A DNA stretch of 64,000 bases, taken from Jejubacter calystegiae. GTDB taxonomy: Bacteria > Pseudomonadota > Gammaproteobacteria > Enterobacterales > Enterobacteriaceae. Both the position numbers and the translations under genes were made by a program. Positions within the stretch are counted from its first letter, which is position 1; each line of letters opens with the position of its first letter. Under the pieces are notes generated by a model. That model was not told the origin of the DNA, did not search any database, and worked only from the letters and a program-made list of their open reading frames with translations. Where the stretch lies: NCBI RefSeq assembly GCF_005671395.1, contig NZ_CP040428.1, positions 5,032,185-5,096,184 on the forward strand, given 5' to 3'. Positions 29,479-44,741 of this stretch are shown here, in pieces.

Positions 29479-29563
29479 TTTCGTCTCCCTATAGGCTTCA
29501 TTATTCGGTGATGCCTGTGCCACAGACTGGCACATTGGTAAAACCTTTGTTGCTTTACTGTTC

Positions 29564-29658
29564 TGTATACCAGTCAGGATGGGGGCATTCTTTGACTTGG
29601 GTCAATAAAAACCACCTGTAATTTGTGGGCATAAAATCATTTATTTGTTTTACATCAA
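29564..29658 (-). promoter_or_regulatory. FNR-dependent grcA promoter with two FNR boxes
   Basis: FNR box I TTGAC-TTGG-GTCAA at 29592-29605 and box II TTGAT-GTAA-AACAA at 29645-29658 (minus strand) are 53 bp apart centre to centre. An extended -10 TGGTATACA lies at 29564-29569 and its upstream bases, placing box I at about -41 and box II at about -94. This is the same geometry as the E. coli yfiD promoter, a class II plus upstream-repressing FNR arrangement. Confidence 0.8.
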
Positions 29659-29798
29659 CTTAGCCAAAAGGGAGTACGCAAATATTTTTGTAAATTTTCA
29701 ACAATTTTTAAACTACTGACCTCATCTGTCCGGACATCATTTTGTGCTGAGGAAAGAAGAGGTTAATCTATGACGGACAATAATCGCAGGAGAGCGGA

Positions 29799-30491
29799 AT
29801 GACAACGAACCTCACCTGGCACGACGTGCTGGCGGATGAAAAGCAACAGCCTTACTTTATTGAAACCCTTAAGACCGTCGCCATCAAGCGGGAACAGGGC
29901 GTGACCGTTTACCCACCGCAGAAAGACGTCTTTAACGCCTTTCGCTTTACCGAGCTGGGGGATATTAAGGTGGTTATCCTCGGTCAGGATCCCTACCACG
30001 GCCCGGGCCAGGCGCACGGCCTCTCATTTTCCGTTCGTCCCGGTATAGCAACGCCGCCCTCGCTGCAAAATATGTATAAAGAGCTGGAGCAATCCATACC
30101 CGGTTTTGTACGGCCGAATCACGGCTATCTGGAAAGTTGGGCGCGTCAGGGGGTGATGCTGCTAAATACGGTGCTGACCGTCGAAGCCGGAAGAGCGCAT
30201 TCTCACGCAAGCCTGGGCTGGGAAACCTTTACCGATAAGGTCATCTCCATCATCAACGAACATCGGGAAGGCGTGGTGTTTCTGCTGTGGGGCGCGCATG
30301 CCCAGAAGAAGGGACGCATTATCGATCGTCAACGCCACTGTGTGCTGCAGGCGCCGCATCCTTCGCCGCTTTCGGCCCATCGGGGCTTCTTCGGCTGCGG
30401 TCACTTCGTGAAGACCAATGCGTATCTGGAATCGCGCAATGAGCAGCCGATCGACTGGACACCGCGCCTGCCGGAAGGCGAGACAGAATAA
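29799..30491 (+). CDS. ung: Uracil-DNA glycosylase
   Basis: Removes uracil from DNA to start base-excision repair. 230 aa. Catalytic motif [19 protein letters not shown] (water-activating Asp) and the C-terminal [13 protein letters not shown] loop are intact. Divergent from grcA as in E. coli. Confidence 0.98.
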   Translation: MTTNLTWHDVLADEKQQPYFIETLKTVAIKREQGVTVYPPQKDVFNAFRFTELGDIKVVILGQDPYHGPGQAHGLSFSVRPGIATPPSLQNMYKELEQSIPGFVRPNHGYLESWARQGVMLLNTVLTVEAGRAHSHASLGWETFTDKVISIINEHREGVVFLLWGAHAQKKGRIIDRQRHCVLQAPHPSPLSAHRGFFGCGHFVKTNAYLESRNEQPIDWTPRLPEGETE

Positions 30492-30524
30492 TTTGTCGCG
30501 GCCCGGCGACCGCGACACCATTAT

Positions 30525-31559
30525 TTAGTGGCTGTTCTGACGCCACCAGTTGGAAAGAATCACCCCGGCTGCCACGGAAACGTTCAGGCTCTCAACCTTG
30601 CCGGTGCCATCAATGCTAATGCTCAAATCGGCATTGGCAAAGATGGCATCGCTGATCCCGTCCTGCTCCTGCCCCAGCACCAGTACCATTTTTTCCGGCA
30701 GCTCCGCCTGGGAAAGCGGCGTGCCTTTATGGCTGGAGGTGGTCACAATGCGATACCCGGCCTGGCGGAACTGCTCCAGCGCGCCGTTAAAGCTCGGCCC
30801 GGTGATGGCCTGAACGTGCTCGGCACCACCTGCCGCAGTCCGCACTGCAGCGCCGGATTCCAGCAGCGCCGCATCCTGAACCAGCACTCCGCGCACGCCA
30901 AAGTGAGCGCAGCTACGCACGATCCCGCCCAGGTTATGGGGGTTGCCAATCTCTTCCAGCGCCAGTACGCACTCCTGGGCTGGCGCCTGTTCGATCCACT
31001 GCTCTACCGTAAGGCCGTTACGTTTTTTGATCAGGAAGCAGACGCCGCCATGATGTTCAGTACCGGAAGCCTTCGCCAGCTCGGCGTCATCCACCACGTG
31101 GTAGGCTTTACGGTTCGCCGCCATCCAGCGCAGCGCTTCTTTGAAGCGTGGGGTGACGCTCTGTACAAACCAGGCGCGAACGATGGATTCAGGACGATTC
31201 TGGAACAGAGCCTGACAGGCGTTTTCACCATAGACCCGGGTCTCTTCCGCTCGCTGGCGGCGCAGTACTTCAGGGTCGATAAAGCTCTTACCGCTGATAC
31301 CGCCGTGATCCGGCATGGTCGGTGCATCATCGCCCGGAGCCCGGGAAACGGTACGCCACGGAGAACGATCGCGCTCGCCGCCGCGATCGTCACGCGCAGG
31401 GCGTCGCTTGCCACTGGTGGAGGCTTTGCTTTTCGCCCCACCCTTCCCGGTGCGGGGGTTACGGCCGCGTTTGTCATCGTCGTCACCGCCGCGAACATAC
31501 ATCACTTTGACCTTGCCGCTTTTACCTTTGAAATCGTCGTCGCTCATTTTTTTCTCCAC
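30525..31559 (-). CDS. yfiF: TrmH/SpoU-family RNA methyltransferase YfiF
   Basis: 344 aa. A low-complexity basic N-terminus (about 1-100, rich in Lys, Arg, Gly and Asp) precedes a substrate-binding region and the C-terminal SPOUT domain, with [31 protein letters not shown] and [19 protein letters not shown], the three SpoU motifs. In E. coli YfiF has been assigned to tRNA 2'-O-methylation; the precise target is not visible here. Convergent with ung and divergent from trxC. Confidence 0.92.
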   Translation of the reverse strand: MEKKMSDDDFKGKSGKVKVMYVRGGDDDDKRGRNPRTGKGGAKSKASTSGKRRPARDDRGGERDRSPWRTVSRAPGDDAPTMPDHGGISGKSFIDPEVLRRQRAEETRVYGENACQALFQNRPESIVRAWFVQSVTPRFKEALRWMAANRKAYHVVDDAELAKASGTEHHGGVCFLIKKRNGLTVEQWIEQAPAQECVLALEEIGNPHNLGGIVRSCAHFGVRGVLVQDAALLESGAAVRTAAGGAEHVQAITGPSFNGALEQFRQAGYRIVTTSSHKGTPLSQAELPEKMVLVLGQEQDGISDAIFANADLSISIDGTGKVESLNVSVAAGVILSNWWRQNSH

Positions 31560-31753
31560 CAGCTCTGCGCGAAGCGCGCAGATTACCCGAAGTGTCCCCG
31601 GTTAGCCATTGTCTTTCATCAAAAGCCGGCGGCTATTGTACTCATTGAACAAAACGAATTGTGCCGGACGGTTTTTTTACGAATACTGTTTAACATAATT
31701 GAAACATAACTGGCTCCGGGCCATTGACTGAACATCTGTACTCTGAGGTTACT

Positions 31754-32173
31754 ATGAATACCGTTTGTACCGCCTGCCAGGCGATTAACCGCGTACCCGA
31801 CGAACGTGCCGGCGATGCGGCGAAGTGCGGGCGCTGCGGCCATGCGCTGTTCGATGGCAAGGTTACCAATGCCACCAGCGCCACGCTGGATGCACTGCTG
31901 AAAGATTCCCTGCCGGTTGTGGTGGACTTCTGGGCTCCCTGGTGCGGTCCCTGCCACAATTTCGCGCCCGTCTTCGAAGAGGTTGCCGAAGAGCGTAGCG
32001 GACAGCTGCGTTTTGTGAAAGTGAATACCGAAGCCGAACCGGAGCTAAGCGCCCGATTCCGCATTCGCAGTATCCCTTCAATTATGATCTTTAAAGAGGG
32101 GAAACTGGTGGACATGCTGAGCGGCGCTATGCCAAAGACCCCTTTCGAAGAGTGGCTGGACGAGAATCTCTGA
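31754..32173 (+). CDS. trxC: Thioredoxin 2
   Basis: 139-aa zinc-containing thioredoxin. N-terminal zinc finger CTAC and CGRC, then the active site [10 protein letters not shown]. Start set at ATG 31754, which matches the family; a 10-codon upstream extension is not conserved. In E. coli it is in the OxyR regulon. Confidence 0.97.
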   Translation: MNTVCTACQAINRVPDERAGDAAKCGRCGHALFDGKVTNATSATLDALLKDSLPVVVDFWAPWCGPCHNFAPVFEEVAEERSGQLRFVKVNTEAEPELSARFRIRSIPSIMIFKEGKLVDMLSGAMPKTPFEEWLDENL

Positions 32174-32242
32174 GCCCCGGGAGCTTGTTCCACTGACTTC
32201 ACTCTGCAAGAATGACGTTTTTATTCTCTGCCAACGCCCCTG

Positions 32243-32944
32243 ATGACTGAAAACGCCGTTCTTCGTCTGCGCGCCGAACGCCTGGCGCGCGCCACTCGCC
32301 CGTTTCACGCCCGCGGCAACCGGATACGCCGCTGCCAGCGCTGTCTGCTGCCACTAAAGCAGTGTCTGTGTAGCACCATTCAACCCGCCCCCGCCCGCAG
32401 CCGCTTCTGCCTGGTGATGTACGATACCGAGCCGATGAAACCCAGCAATACCGGGCGGCTGATCGCCGATATCCTGCCGGATACCCTCGCCTTTCAGTGG
32501 TCGCGCACCGAACCATCTCCGGCGCTGCTCGCGCTGCTGAGCGAGCCCCACTGGCAGCCGATGGTGGTCTTCCCGGCCTCGTTCGCTAACGCCGATCGCA
32601 CAGTCATTAATGCCCCGCCGGATAACGGTAAGACGCCGCTGTTTATTATGCTGGACGGTACCTGGTCGGAAGCGCGCAAAATGTTTCGTAAAAGTCCGTG
32701 GCTGGATGGCTTTCCGGTGATCTCCGTTGAACTCGATCGCCTGAGCGACTATCTGTTACGCGAAGTACATGCCAGGGACCATTACTGCACTGCTGAAGTA
32801 GCCAGCGCCCTGCTCTCTCTGGCGGGTGACGACGTTGCCGCTTTGGGGCTCCAGCAGCATTTCTCGCTGTTCCGGGCGCGTTATCTTGCCGGAAAACCGC
32901 ATCATCAGTACGCCATCACAGCAACGGAACGGGAAAGCGTTTAA
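32243..32944 (+). CDS. tapT: tRNA-uridine aminocarboxypropyltransferase
   Basis: Makes acp3U47 in tRNAs from SAM (formerly YfiP, DTW-domain family). 233 aa with the CRRC-like cluster RCQRCLLPLKQCLC at the N-terminus and the family motif LDGTWSEARKMFRKSP. Upstream of patZ and almost contiguous with it, as in E. coli. Confidence 0.92.
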   Translation: MTENAVLRLRAERLARATRPFHARGNRIRRCQRCLLPLKQCLCSTIQPAPARSRFCLVMYDTEPMKPSNTGRLIADILPDTLAFQWSRTEPSPALLALLSEPHWQPMVVFPASFANADRTVINAPPDNGKTPLFIMLDGTWSEARKMFRKSPWLDGFPVISVELDRLSDYLLREVHARDHYCTAEVASALLSLAGDDVAALGLQQHFSLFRARYLAGKPHHQYAITATERESV

Positions 32945-32975
32945 ACTCAGGGAATATTTCCAGGAGGAGAGCGCC

Positions 32976-35633
32976 ATGAGTCAACGCGGGTTAGAGGCCC
33001 TGCTACGCCCCAAATCGATCGCCGTGATCGGGGCGTCGAATAAAACGCAGCGCACCGGCTATCTGATGATGCGCAACCTGCTGTCCGGCGGTTTTTCCGG
33101 ACCGGTTCTGCCGGTAACCCCTTCCTGGAAGGCAGTATGCGGCGTGCTGGCCTGGCCAGATATCGATAGCCTGCCCTTCACGCCTGACCTGGCGGTGATC
33201 TGCACCCACGCCCGACGCAACCTGGAACTTCTGGAAGCGCTGGGCCGCAAGGGATGCAAAGCCTGCATCGTGCTCTCTTCCCCGCCGGAACAGCACACGG
33301 AACTGCTGGCCTGCGCCACCCGCTGGCAGATTCGCCTGCTTGGTCCTAACAGCCTGGGTCTGCTGGCCCCCTGGCAGGGGCTGAACGCCAGCTTCTCGCC
33401 GGTGCCCATTCATAAAGGTCGGCTGGCCTTCGTTTCCCAGTCCGCCGCGGTTTCCAATACCATTCTTGACTGGGCCCAACAGCGCCAACTGGGCTTTGCC
33501 TGGTTTATCGCCCTTGGCGACAGCGTCGATATCCATGTCGATGAGCTGCTCGATTTCCTGGCCAGAGACAGTAAAACCAGCGCTATTTTGCTACATCTGG
33601 AACATCTGAGCGATGCCCGGCGCTTTGTCTCAGCAGCGCGCAGCGCTTCACGCAATAAACCGATTCTGGTGATTAAGAGCGGACGTGGCCCCCGGGCCCA
33701 GGCGCTGCTAAAAAGCCAGCCAGGGCTGGATGCCGCCTGGGATGCCGCCATTCAGCGCGCTGGTCTGTTGCGGGTACAGGATACTCACGAGCTCTTTTCC
33801 GCAGTTGAAACCCTAAGCTATATGCGACCGCTACGCGGCGAGCGACTGATGATTGTCAGTAACGGGGCGGCTCCCGCCGCGCTGGCCCTGGACGAACTGG
33901 AGTCGCGCAACGGCAAACTGGCCCAGTTAGATGAAGAGACACTGAGTCGGTTAAGTGCCGTACTGCCCGCAGGTGAAACTCCCGGTAACCCGCTGGACCT
34001 GCGCGACGATGCCACAGCGGAGCGCTATCTACAGGTGCTGGAGATACTGCTCGATACCCGACTGGTCGATGCATTGATGGTCATCCATGCCCCAAGCGCT
34101 TCAGCGCCCGGCACAGAGAGCGCCCGGCAGATTATCGAGCTGGTCGCACGCCATCCGCGCGGTAAGCACGTAACGCTGCTGACCAACTGGTGCGGAGAGT
34201 TTTCATCCCAGGAAGCCCGCCGGTTATTCAGCGATGCCGGTATTCCCACCTACCGAACGCCGGAAGGAACCGTTACCTCATTTATGCATATGGTGGAGTA
34301 CCGCCGTAACCAGAAACAGCTACGTGAAACGCCCGCCCTGCCCGCCAGCCTGACGGCCGATACCCGGGAAGCCCATAGCCTGATTCGCCAGGCGTTACAG
34401 GACGGCGCCACAACGCTGGATACCCACGAGGTACAGCCAATTATGCGCGCCTATGGTCTGGCAACGCTGCCAACCTGGATTGCCAGCGACAGCGTGGAGG
34501 CCGTGCATATTGCCGGGCAGATCGGCTACCCGGTCGCACTCAAGCTGCGTTCCCCGGATATTCCCCACAAATCGGAGGTTCAGGGGGTCATGCTCTATCT
34601 GCGTACCCCTGCAGAAGTCCAGCAGGCCGCCGATGCCATTCTCGAACGCGTGCGACAGACCTGGCCCCAGGCCCGGGTTCACGGGTTGCTGGTCCAGAGT
34701 ATGGCCAACAGAGCCGGAGCCCAGGAGCTGCGAGTCGTCGTGGAGCAGGACCCGGTATTTGGCCCGCTGATTATGCTGGGCGAAGGCGGCGTCGCCTGGC
34801 GCCCTGATGAACAGGCCGCCGTAGCGCTACCGCCGCTGAATATGAATCTGGCGCGCTACCTGGTGATTCAGGCCATTAAGCGTCAGAAGATCCGCGGGCG
34901 CAGCGCGCTAAGGGCGCTGGATATTGACGGCCTGAGCCGCCTGCTGGTACAGGTCTCTAACCTGGTGGTGGACTGCCCACAGATCCAGCGCCTTGACATC
35001 CACCCCCTGCTCGCCTCCGGCAGTGAATTCACGCTGCTGGATGTAACGCTCCAACTGGCGGAGTTCCAGGGCGATACCGACAGTCGGCTGGCTATCCGCC
35101 CCTATCCTCAACAACTGGAAGAGCGGGTGGAGATGAAAAACGGTGAACGCTGCCTGTTCCGCCCCATCCTTCCGGAAGATGAACCGCTGTTGCAGCGCTT
35201 TATCGCCCTGGTGACCAAAGAGGATCTCTACTACCGCTACTTCAGTGAAATCAACGAATTTACCCATGATGATTTAGCCAACATGACCCAGATCGACTAC
35301 GATCGGGAAATGGCGTTCGTTGCGGTGCGTCACCAGGGCGACAGCGCAGAGATCCTGGGGGTAACCCGGGCTATCTCCGATCCGGATAATATCGATGCCG
35401 AATTCGCGGTACTGATTCGTTCGGATCTCAAAGGGCTGGGCCTGGGTCGCAGACTGCTGGAAAAATTGATCGGCTATACCCGAGATCACGGTTTGCAGCA
35501 GTTGAATGGGATTACCATGCCAGGCAATCAGGGAATGATCGCCCTGGCGCGTAAACTCGGCTTTAAGCTCAAAACCGATCTTGAAGACGGGATCGTTAAC
35601 CTGACGTTATCGCTATCTGACCCGGATGGATGA
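32976..35633 (+). CDS. patZ: Protein lysine acetyltransferase PatZ (Pka)
   Basis: 885 aa. N-terminal CoA-binding and succinyl-CoA-synthetase-like domains (NDP-forming acyl-CoA synthetase type, about 1-690; starts SQRGLEALLRPKSIAVIGAS) and a C-terminal GNAT domain (about 725-880; GLGLGRRLLEKLIGY). It acetylates and inactivates acetyl-CoA synthetase and other proteins. Start set at ATG 32976 with AGGAGGAG before it; an earlier in-frame start would overlap tapT. cAMP-CRP regulation is known in E. coli; no site was checked here. Confidence 0.96.
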   Translation: MSQRGLEALLRPKSIAVIGASNKTQRTGYLMMRNLLSGGFSGPVLPVTPSWKAVCGVLAWPDIDSLPFTPDLAVICTHARRNLELLEALGRKGCKACIVLSSPPEQHTELLACATRWQIRLLGPNSLGLLAPWQGLNASFSPVPIHKGRLAFVSQSAAVSNTILDWAQQRQLGFAWFIALGDSVDIHVDELLDFLARDSKTSAILLHLEHLSDARRFVSAARSASRNKPILVIKSGRGPRAQALLKSQPGLDAAWDAAIQRAGLLRVQDTHELFSAVETLSYMRPLRGERLMIVSNGAAPAALALDELESRNGKLAQLDEETLSRLSAVLPAGETPGNPLDLRDDATAERYLQVLEILLDTRLVDALMVIHAPSASAPGTESARQIIELVARHPRGKHVTLLTNWCGEFSSQEARRLFSDAGIPTYRTPEGTVTSFMHMVEYRRNQKQLRETPALPASLTADTREAHSLIRQALQDGATTLDTHEVQPIMRAYGLATLPTWIASDSVEAVHIAGQIGYPVALKLRSPDIPHKSEVQGVMLYLRTPAEVQQAADAILERVRQTWPQARVHGLLVQSMANRAGAQELRVVVEQDPVFGPLIMLGEGGVAWRPDEQAAVALPPLNMNLARYLVIQAIKRQKIRGRSALRALDIDGLSRLLVQVSNLVVDCPQIQRLDIHPLLASGSEFTLLDVTLQLAEFQGDTDSRLAIRPYPQQLEERVEMKNGERCLFRPILPEDEPLLQRFIALVTKEDLYYRYFSEINEFTHDDLANMTQIDYDREMAFVAVRHQGDSAEILGVTRAISDPDNIDAEFAVLIRSDLKGLGLGRRLLEKLIGYTRDHGLQQLNGITMPGNQGMIALARKLGFKLKTDLEDGIVNLTLSLSDPDG

Positions 35634-35751
35634 TTCCTGAGCAAGCAGAAATCTTCCCCCACATCGGCGGACAGTAATGGTATTATCGTCAGCTTCTGTC
35701 ATCTGCATGGAACAGAAGGCCATCTAATGAATAGAGAAGAAACGCACTGTG

Positions 35752-37107
35752 ATGTTGTCTAAATTTAAACGTAATAAACATCAACAACACCTTGCTCAGC
35801 TACCAAAACTTTCTCAGTCTGTTGATGACGTGGAGTTCTTTTATACCCCCGCTGACTTCCGGCAGACTCTGCTCCAGAAGATAGCCAGCGCCACCCGGCG
35901 CATCTGCGTCGTCGCGCTCTACCTTGAGCAGGACGATGGCGGAAAAGGGGTACTCTCCGCCCTGTATGAGGCTAAACGCCGCCGTCCCGAGTTGGAGGTG
36001 AGCGTACTGGTGGACTGGCACCGCGCCCAGCGTGGACGCATCGGCGATGCCGCTTCGCAAACCAATGCCGACTGGTACTGTAGCATGGCGCAGGAGAATC
36101 CTGACGTCAGCATTCCGGTGTACGGCGTGCCGATCAATACTCGTGAAGCACTGGGCGTACTCCACTTTAAAGGCTTTATCATCGACGACAGCGTACTGTA
36201 CAGCGGCGCCAGTCTGAATGATGTCTATCTGCATCAGCACGATAAATACCGCTACGATCGCTACCATCTGATTCGCAACTCCCGGCTGGCGGATTTGATG
36301 TACGACTGGGTACAGACTCAGTTGGCGAACGGCAGCGCGGTTAACCGCCTGGACAGCAAGGTGCGCCCCAAAAGCCCGGAGATCAAAAACGAGATTCGCC
36401 TCTATCGCCAGACCCTGCGCGACGCGCCGTTGCGTTTTAAAGGCGATGCCAGCGACGACGAACTATCGGTCACCCCGCTGGTAGGGCTCGGCAAATCCAG
36501 CCAGTTGAATAAGGCTATCTATCATCTTATGCCCTGTACCGAGCATAAGCTGACCATCTGTACGCCCTACTTCAACTTACCGGCCGTGCTGGTACGCAGC
36601 ATTATTCATCTGCTACGTACCGGAAAGCAGGTAGAGATTATCGTCGGCGACAAAACCGCCAACGACTTCTATATTCCTGAAGACCAGCCTTTTAAAATCA
36701 TCGGCGCACTGCCTTATCTCTACGAAATCAATCTACGCCGTTTCCTCAGCCGTCTGCAATACTATGTGAATAACGGGCAACTGACCGTCCGGCTCTGGAA
36801 GGACGAGGATAACAGCTATCACCTGAAAGGGATGTGGGTGGACGATGAATGGATGCTGCTTACGGGCAACAACCTGAATCCCCGCGCCTGGCGACTGGAT
36901 CTGGAAAACGCCATTCTGATCCACGATCCGCAGCATCAACTGGCAGCACAGCGCGATCACGAGCTGTCGCTGATCCGCACCCACACCACCGTTGTGCATC
37001 ATTATCGGGATCTGCAGAGCATTGCTGATTACCCGGTAAAGGTACGCAAACTGATACGACGCCTGCGCCGTATCCGTATCGACAGGTTGATCAGCCGTAT
37101 CCTCTGA
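35752..37107 (+). CDS. pssA: CDP-diacylglycerol-serine O-phosphatidyltransferase
   Basis: Makes phosphatidylserine, precursor of phosphatidylethanolamine. 451 aa, phospholipase-D superfamily type (proteobacterial type I). The two HKD-type motifs are HFKGFIIDD near 138 and HLKGMWVDD near 360. A GTG precedes the ATG at 35752, but the family length supports ATG. The Arg-rich C-terminus RKLIRRLRRIRIDRLISRIL is conserved. Confidence 0.97.
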   Translation: MLSKFKRNKHQQHLAQLPKLSQSVDDVEFFYTPADFRQTLLQKIASATRRICVVALYLEQDDGGKGVLSALYEAKRRRPELEVSVLVDWHRAQRGRIGDAASQTNADWYCSMAQENPDVSIPVYGVPINTREALGVLHFKGFIIDDSVLYSGASLNDVYLHQHDKYRYDRYHLIRNSRLADLMYDWVQTQLANGSAVNRLDSKVRPKSPEIKNEIRLYRQTLRDAPLRFKGDASDDELSVTPLVGLGKSSQLNKAIYHLMPCTEHKLTICTPYFNLPAVLVRSIIHLLRTGKQVEIIVGDKTANDFYIPEDQPFKIIGALPYLYEINLRRFLSRLQYYVNNGQLTVRLWKDEDNSYHLKGMWVDDEWMLLTGNNLNPRAWRLDLENAILIHDPQHQLAAQRDHELSLIRTHTTVVHHYRDLQSIADYPVKVRKLIRRLRRIRIDRLISRIL

Positions 37108-37154
37108 TAACTACCCGCCCCGCACTGTGGGGCATTCACTCTCAGGGATAAGCT

Positions 37155-37484
37155 ATGCGTCGCACCGCCGTCGTCATCGCCACCCTGCTTCTGTCCGGCT
37201 GCGGCCACCATATGGCCAATGACAGTTGGGGAGGAGAGGATAAGGCACAGCACTTTATCGCATCCGCCATGCTGGCCGCCGCCGGTACTGAATATGGCCT
37301 GCATCAGGGCTACAGTCGGGACCGCAGCGCCTCTATCGGCTTTATGTTTTCTGTCTCTGTCGGAGCGGGTAAAGAGCTGTGGGATAGTCGCCCGGCCGGA
37401 ACCGGCTGGAGCTGGCATGACTTTGCGTGGGACGTAGCCGGTGCAACCACCGGCTACGCCATCTGGCAACTGGCGGGGCGTTAG
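37155..37484 (+). CDS. yfiM: Outer-membrane lipoprotein YfiM
   Basis: 109 aa with a lipoprotein signal ([12 protein letters not shown], Cys at residue 16) and a DUF2279-like body ([42 protein letters not shown]). Function unknown. The stop overlaps the convergent kgtP end by four bases. Confidence 0.9.
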   Translation: MRRTAVVIATLLLSGCGHHMANDSWGGEDKAQHFIASAMLAAAGTEYGLHQGYSRDRSASIGFMFSVSVGAGKELWDSRPAGTGWSWHDFAWDVAGATTGYAIWQLAGR

Positions 37485-38782
37485 AGTTTCATCCCCTTCC
37501 CTTTACGGTGCAACATCAGGGAGACCAGGAAAGAAACGGCTCCCATAACAGAAACATACCAGAAGAAGCTGCTCTCGGAGCCCAGAGACTTCAGGGACAG
37601 CGCCACATATTCTGCAGATCCGCCAAACAGTGCGTTAGCCACCGCATAGGAAAGACCAACCCCCAGTGCCCGGACCTGCGCCGGGAACATCTCGGCCTTC
37701 AGAATGCCGCTAATGGAGGTGTAGAAGCTGGCAATCAACAGCGCCAGCATCACCAGACCGAAAGCCGCAAACGGCGAGCTGACGTTCTGTAGCGCCGTCA
37801 GAATCGGTACGGTGCCAATTGCCGCCAGCGAGCCGAAGCAGAGCATAGAGTTACGGCGACCAATCTTATCGGAAAGCGCGCCGAATAGCGGCTGAACCAG
37901 CATGTAGATGAACAGCGCCGCCGTCATTACCACGCTGGCGACGGAAGTCGACATTCCTGCGGTATTCACCAGATATTTCTGCATATAGGTGGTAAAGGTG
38001 TAGAACACCAGAGAGCCACCGGCGGTAAAGCCCAGAACCATAACGAAAGCGCGCCGGTTGCGCCACAGCCCTTTCAGCGAACCGGCCTCTTTCAATGCCC
38101 GGGTGCTTTTTTCTGATGTCTCATTCAGGGAACGACGCAGCCACAGAGCGACCAGCGCCAGTACGGCCCCCAGTGCGAAAGGTATACGCCATCCCCACTG
38201 GTGCAGCTGAGCATCGGTCAGAATTTGCTGTAGCACCACCACAACCAGCAGCGCCATCAGCTGACCACCGATCAGCGTGACATACTGGAAAGAGGCATAG
38301 AACCCCTTACGGCCTTCAATGGCGACCTCACTCATATAGGTGGCGCTGGTGCCATACTCACCGCCCACGGAAAGTCCCTGAAATAAGCGAGCCAGCAGCA
38401 GCAGCGCCGGCGCCCAGGTCCCAATCGTCGCATAACCTGGCAGACAGGCGATAACCAGCGAGCCAAAGCACATCATGCAAACCGAGATTAGCATGGAGGT
38501 TTTACGACCATGTTTGTCGGCGATCCAGCCAAATAACCAACCGCCGATAGGGCGCATCAGGAAGCCTGCGGCAAAGATACCGGCGGTCTGTAGCAGCTGT
38601 GTGGTGGGGTTTCCCGTGGGAAAAAAGATATGAGCAAAATAGAGTGAACAGAATGAGTAGACATAAAAATCAAACCACTCGACCAGGTTGCCGGATGAGG
38701 CACCGACTATCGCCCAGATCCGCTTTCGGGTATCGCTGGCGGCTAATTCCGTCTTTTGTGTTTCGACGGTTGCTTCAGTCAT
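37481..38782 (-). CDS. kgtP: Alpha-ketoglutarate/proton symporter
   Basis: 433-aa MFS transporter of the metabolite:H+ symporter (MHS) family with 12 predicted transmembrane segments. Signatures: [16 protein letters not shown] in TM1, [18 protein letters not shown] in loop 2-3 and the second-half counterpart [15 protein letters not shown]. Position between yfiM and rrn is conserved. The upstream 260 bp to the rrn terminator contains its promoter region but no gene. Confidence 0.95.
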   Translation of the reverse strand: MTEATVETQKTELAASDTRKRIWAIVGASSGNLVEWFDFYVYSFCSLYFAHIFFPTGNPTTQLLQTAGIFAAGFLMRPIGGWLFGWIADKHGRKTSMLISVCMMCFGSLVIACLPGYATIGTWAPALLLLARLFQGLSVGGEYGTSATYMSEVAIEGRKGFYASFQYVTLIGGQLMALLVVVVLQQILTDAQLHQWGWRIPFALGAVLALVALWLRRSLNETSEKSTRALKEAGSLKGLWRNRRAFVMVLGFTAGGSLVFYTFTTYMQKYLVNTAGMSTSVASVVMTAALFIYMLVQPLFGALSDKIGRRNSMLCFGSLAAIGTVPILTALQNVSSPFAAFGLVMLALLIASFYTSISGILKAEMFPAQVRALGVGLSYAVANALFGGSAEYVALSLKSLGSESSFFWYVSVMGAVSFLVSLMLHRKGKGMKL

Positions 38783-39044
38783 TATTTATTTCTCCTGTCT
38801 TCCGGTACGGCTTTGGAGCCGGTAAAACGCAAAGCATCAGATTGCGCTTAGCGACAGAGTAAATAAAGTGTTAATTATTTGTTGTTTTGTGTTTTTGTGA
38901 AGCAGCCTGGAATTTTGAAATAACGCAAGAACCAGACCACTTTCAGTCGTAACCCGGAGAGGAAAGATAGTGAGGCGTACTACGGGCTGATGCCTTCCAA
39001 CCGCGGAGACAGGACAATTTTTCCCCGTGCCCTGAACGCAAAAA

Positions 39045-39066
39045 ACCCCGGTCAATGACCGGGGTT
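39045..39066 (-). terminator. rrn operon terminator
   Basis: On the minus strand AACCCCGGTCATTGACCGGGGTT followed by TTTT, immediately after the 5S gene. Confidence 0.93.
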
Positions 39067-39079
39067 CTTCACTGGTTTG

Positions 39080-39199
39080 ATGCCTGGCAGTTCCCTACTC
39101 TCGCATGGGGAGACCCCACACTACCATCGGCGCTACGGCGTTTCACTTCTGAGTTCGGCATGGGGTCAGGTGGGACCACCGCGCTGTCGCCGCCAGGCA
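39080..39199 (-). rRNA. rrf: 5S ribosomal RNA
   Basis: 120 nt bounded by TGCCTGGCGGC at the 5' end and CTGCCAGGCAT at the 3' end, which pair to form helix I. Last gene of the rrn operon. Confidence 0.98.
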
Positions 39200-39297
39200 A
39201 ATTCTGTTCCGCTTACCGCCATACAGGCCATAAGCGTTTATCCGTCACAAGCTGAATATCGTTCGTTCTCTCATCACCAAAACATCTTTGGCGTTGT

Positions 39298-42292
<2,995 letters not shown>

Positions 42293-42383
42293 TCACAACC
42301 CGAAGATGTCTTCGCGTTGTAAGCTTGAGAGACCCATTAAACGGTTTTCCCGTTTATGGATTATCAATTTTCAGCTTGTTCCG

Positions 42384-42398
42384 GATTGTTAAAGAGCA
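42384..42398 (-). promoter_or_regulatory. boxA in the 16S-23S spacer
   Basis: TGCTCTTTAACAATC on the minus strand, the rrn antitermination boxA, between tRNA-Ala and 23S. It matches the leader copy. Confidence 0.85.
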
Positions 42399-42442
42399 GA
42401 TACTTCACAATGCACGATTAAGTACATTCTGAAGTAGTGTTA

Positions 42443-42518
42443 TGGTGGAGCTATGCGGGATCGAACCGCAGACCTCCTGCGTGCAAAGCAGGCGCTCTCC
42501 CAGCTGAGCTATAGCCCC
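42443..42518 (-). tRNA. alaT-like: tRNA-Ala (anticodon TGC)
   Basis: 76 nt, starts GGGGCTATAGCTCAGC and ends with the encoded CCA. The anticodon loop is CTTTGCACG with TGC. Lies in the rrn spacer downstream of tRNA-Ile. Confidence 0.97.
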
Positions 42519-42540
42519 AAAGTCGTTAGTTAACCTCGAT

Positions 42541-42631
42541 ACCAAATGCAATTCTTTTCCGGACAAGGCGCGAGTCCACGAAGTTTATTGAAATAAACGA
42601 GTGGGCGAACAACGCAGTACGGGGAAGAATT
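42541..42631 (-). repeat. Stem-loop block between the two spacer tRNAs
   Basis: The tRNA-Ile/tRNA-Ala spacer is 113 bp, longer than in E. coli. ACCAAATGCAATTCTTTTCC at the left and GGGGAAGAATTTGGT at the right form an imperfect inverted repeat around GTTTATT-GAAA-TAAAC. It resembles the variable stem-loop insertions reported in enterobacterial rRNA spacers. Confidence 0.6.
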
Positions 42632-42708
<77 letters not shown>

Positions 42709-42781
42709 GTAGAGGTTTTCACTGCTTCTTTGTTTTTCATCAGACAATCTATGTGGACACTGCGAATACTGTATCCAAAGG

Positions 42782-44323
<1,542 letters not shown>

Positions 44324-44454
44324 AAGTTTGATGCTCAAAGAATTAAACTTCGTAATGAATTACGTGTTCACTCTTGAGACTTGATATTCATTTAGCGTCT
44401 TTCGACGTTCAGGATATCAGTGCTTTCGAGTGCCCACACAGATTGTCTGATAAA

Positions 44455-44628
44455 TTGTTAAAGAGCAGTTGCGCGCTGTTTTGTCAGCGACGCGGGCTGC
44501 GTATATTACGCTTTCCCGCTTGAGAGTCAAGCGTTTATTTTCGCTTTCGTCCCGCTGACCCGGTGTGCCGTAAGGCGTTGTTCCGTGTCAGTGGTGGCGC
44601 ATTATAGGGCCTAAATTCGTGCTGGCAA
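44455..44628 (-). promoter_or_regulatory. rrn promoters P1 and P2 and leader boxA
   Basis: P1: -35 TTGCCA (44623-44628), 16-bp spacer, -10 TATAAT (44601-44606), followed by a GCGCC discriminator typical of stringent control. P2: -35 TTGACT (44525-44530), 16-bp spacer, -10 TAATAT (44503-44508). boxA TGCTCTTTAACAA at 44455-44467 in the leader marks the antitermination site. Confidence 0.9.
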
Positions 44629-44713
44629 GGGAATATCTTAAAAAAAATGCCAAATGAACACTTTTCAAGCGACATGAGTAAAAATATAGCAGAACCGGCG
44701 AAAAAGAAGACAA

Positions 44714-44738
44714 AAACGGGCCCGAAAGGCCCGTTTTT
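44714..44738 (-). terminator. clpB terminator
   Basis: On the minus strand AAAACGGGCC-TTTCG-GGCCCGTTTTTG, three bases after the clpB stop codon. Confidence 0.92.
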
Positions 44739-44741
44739 CCA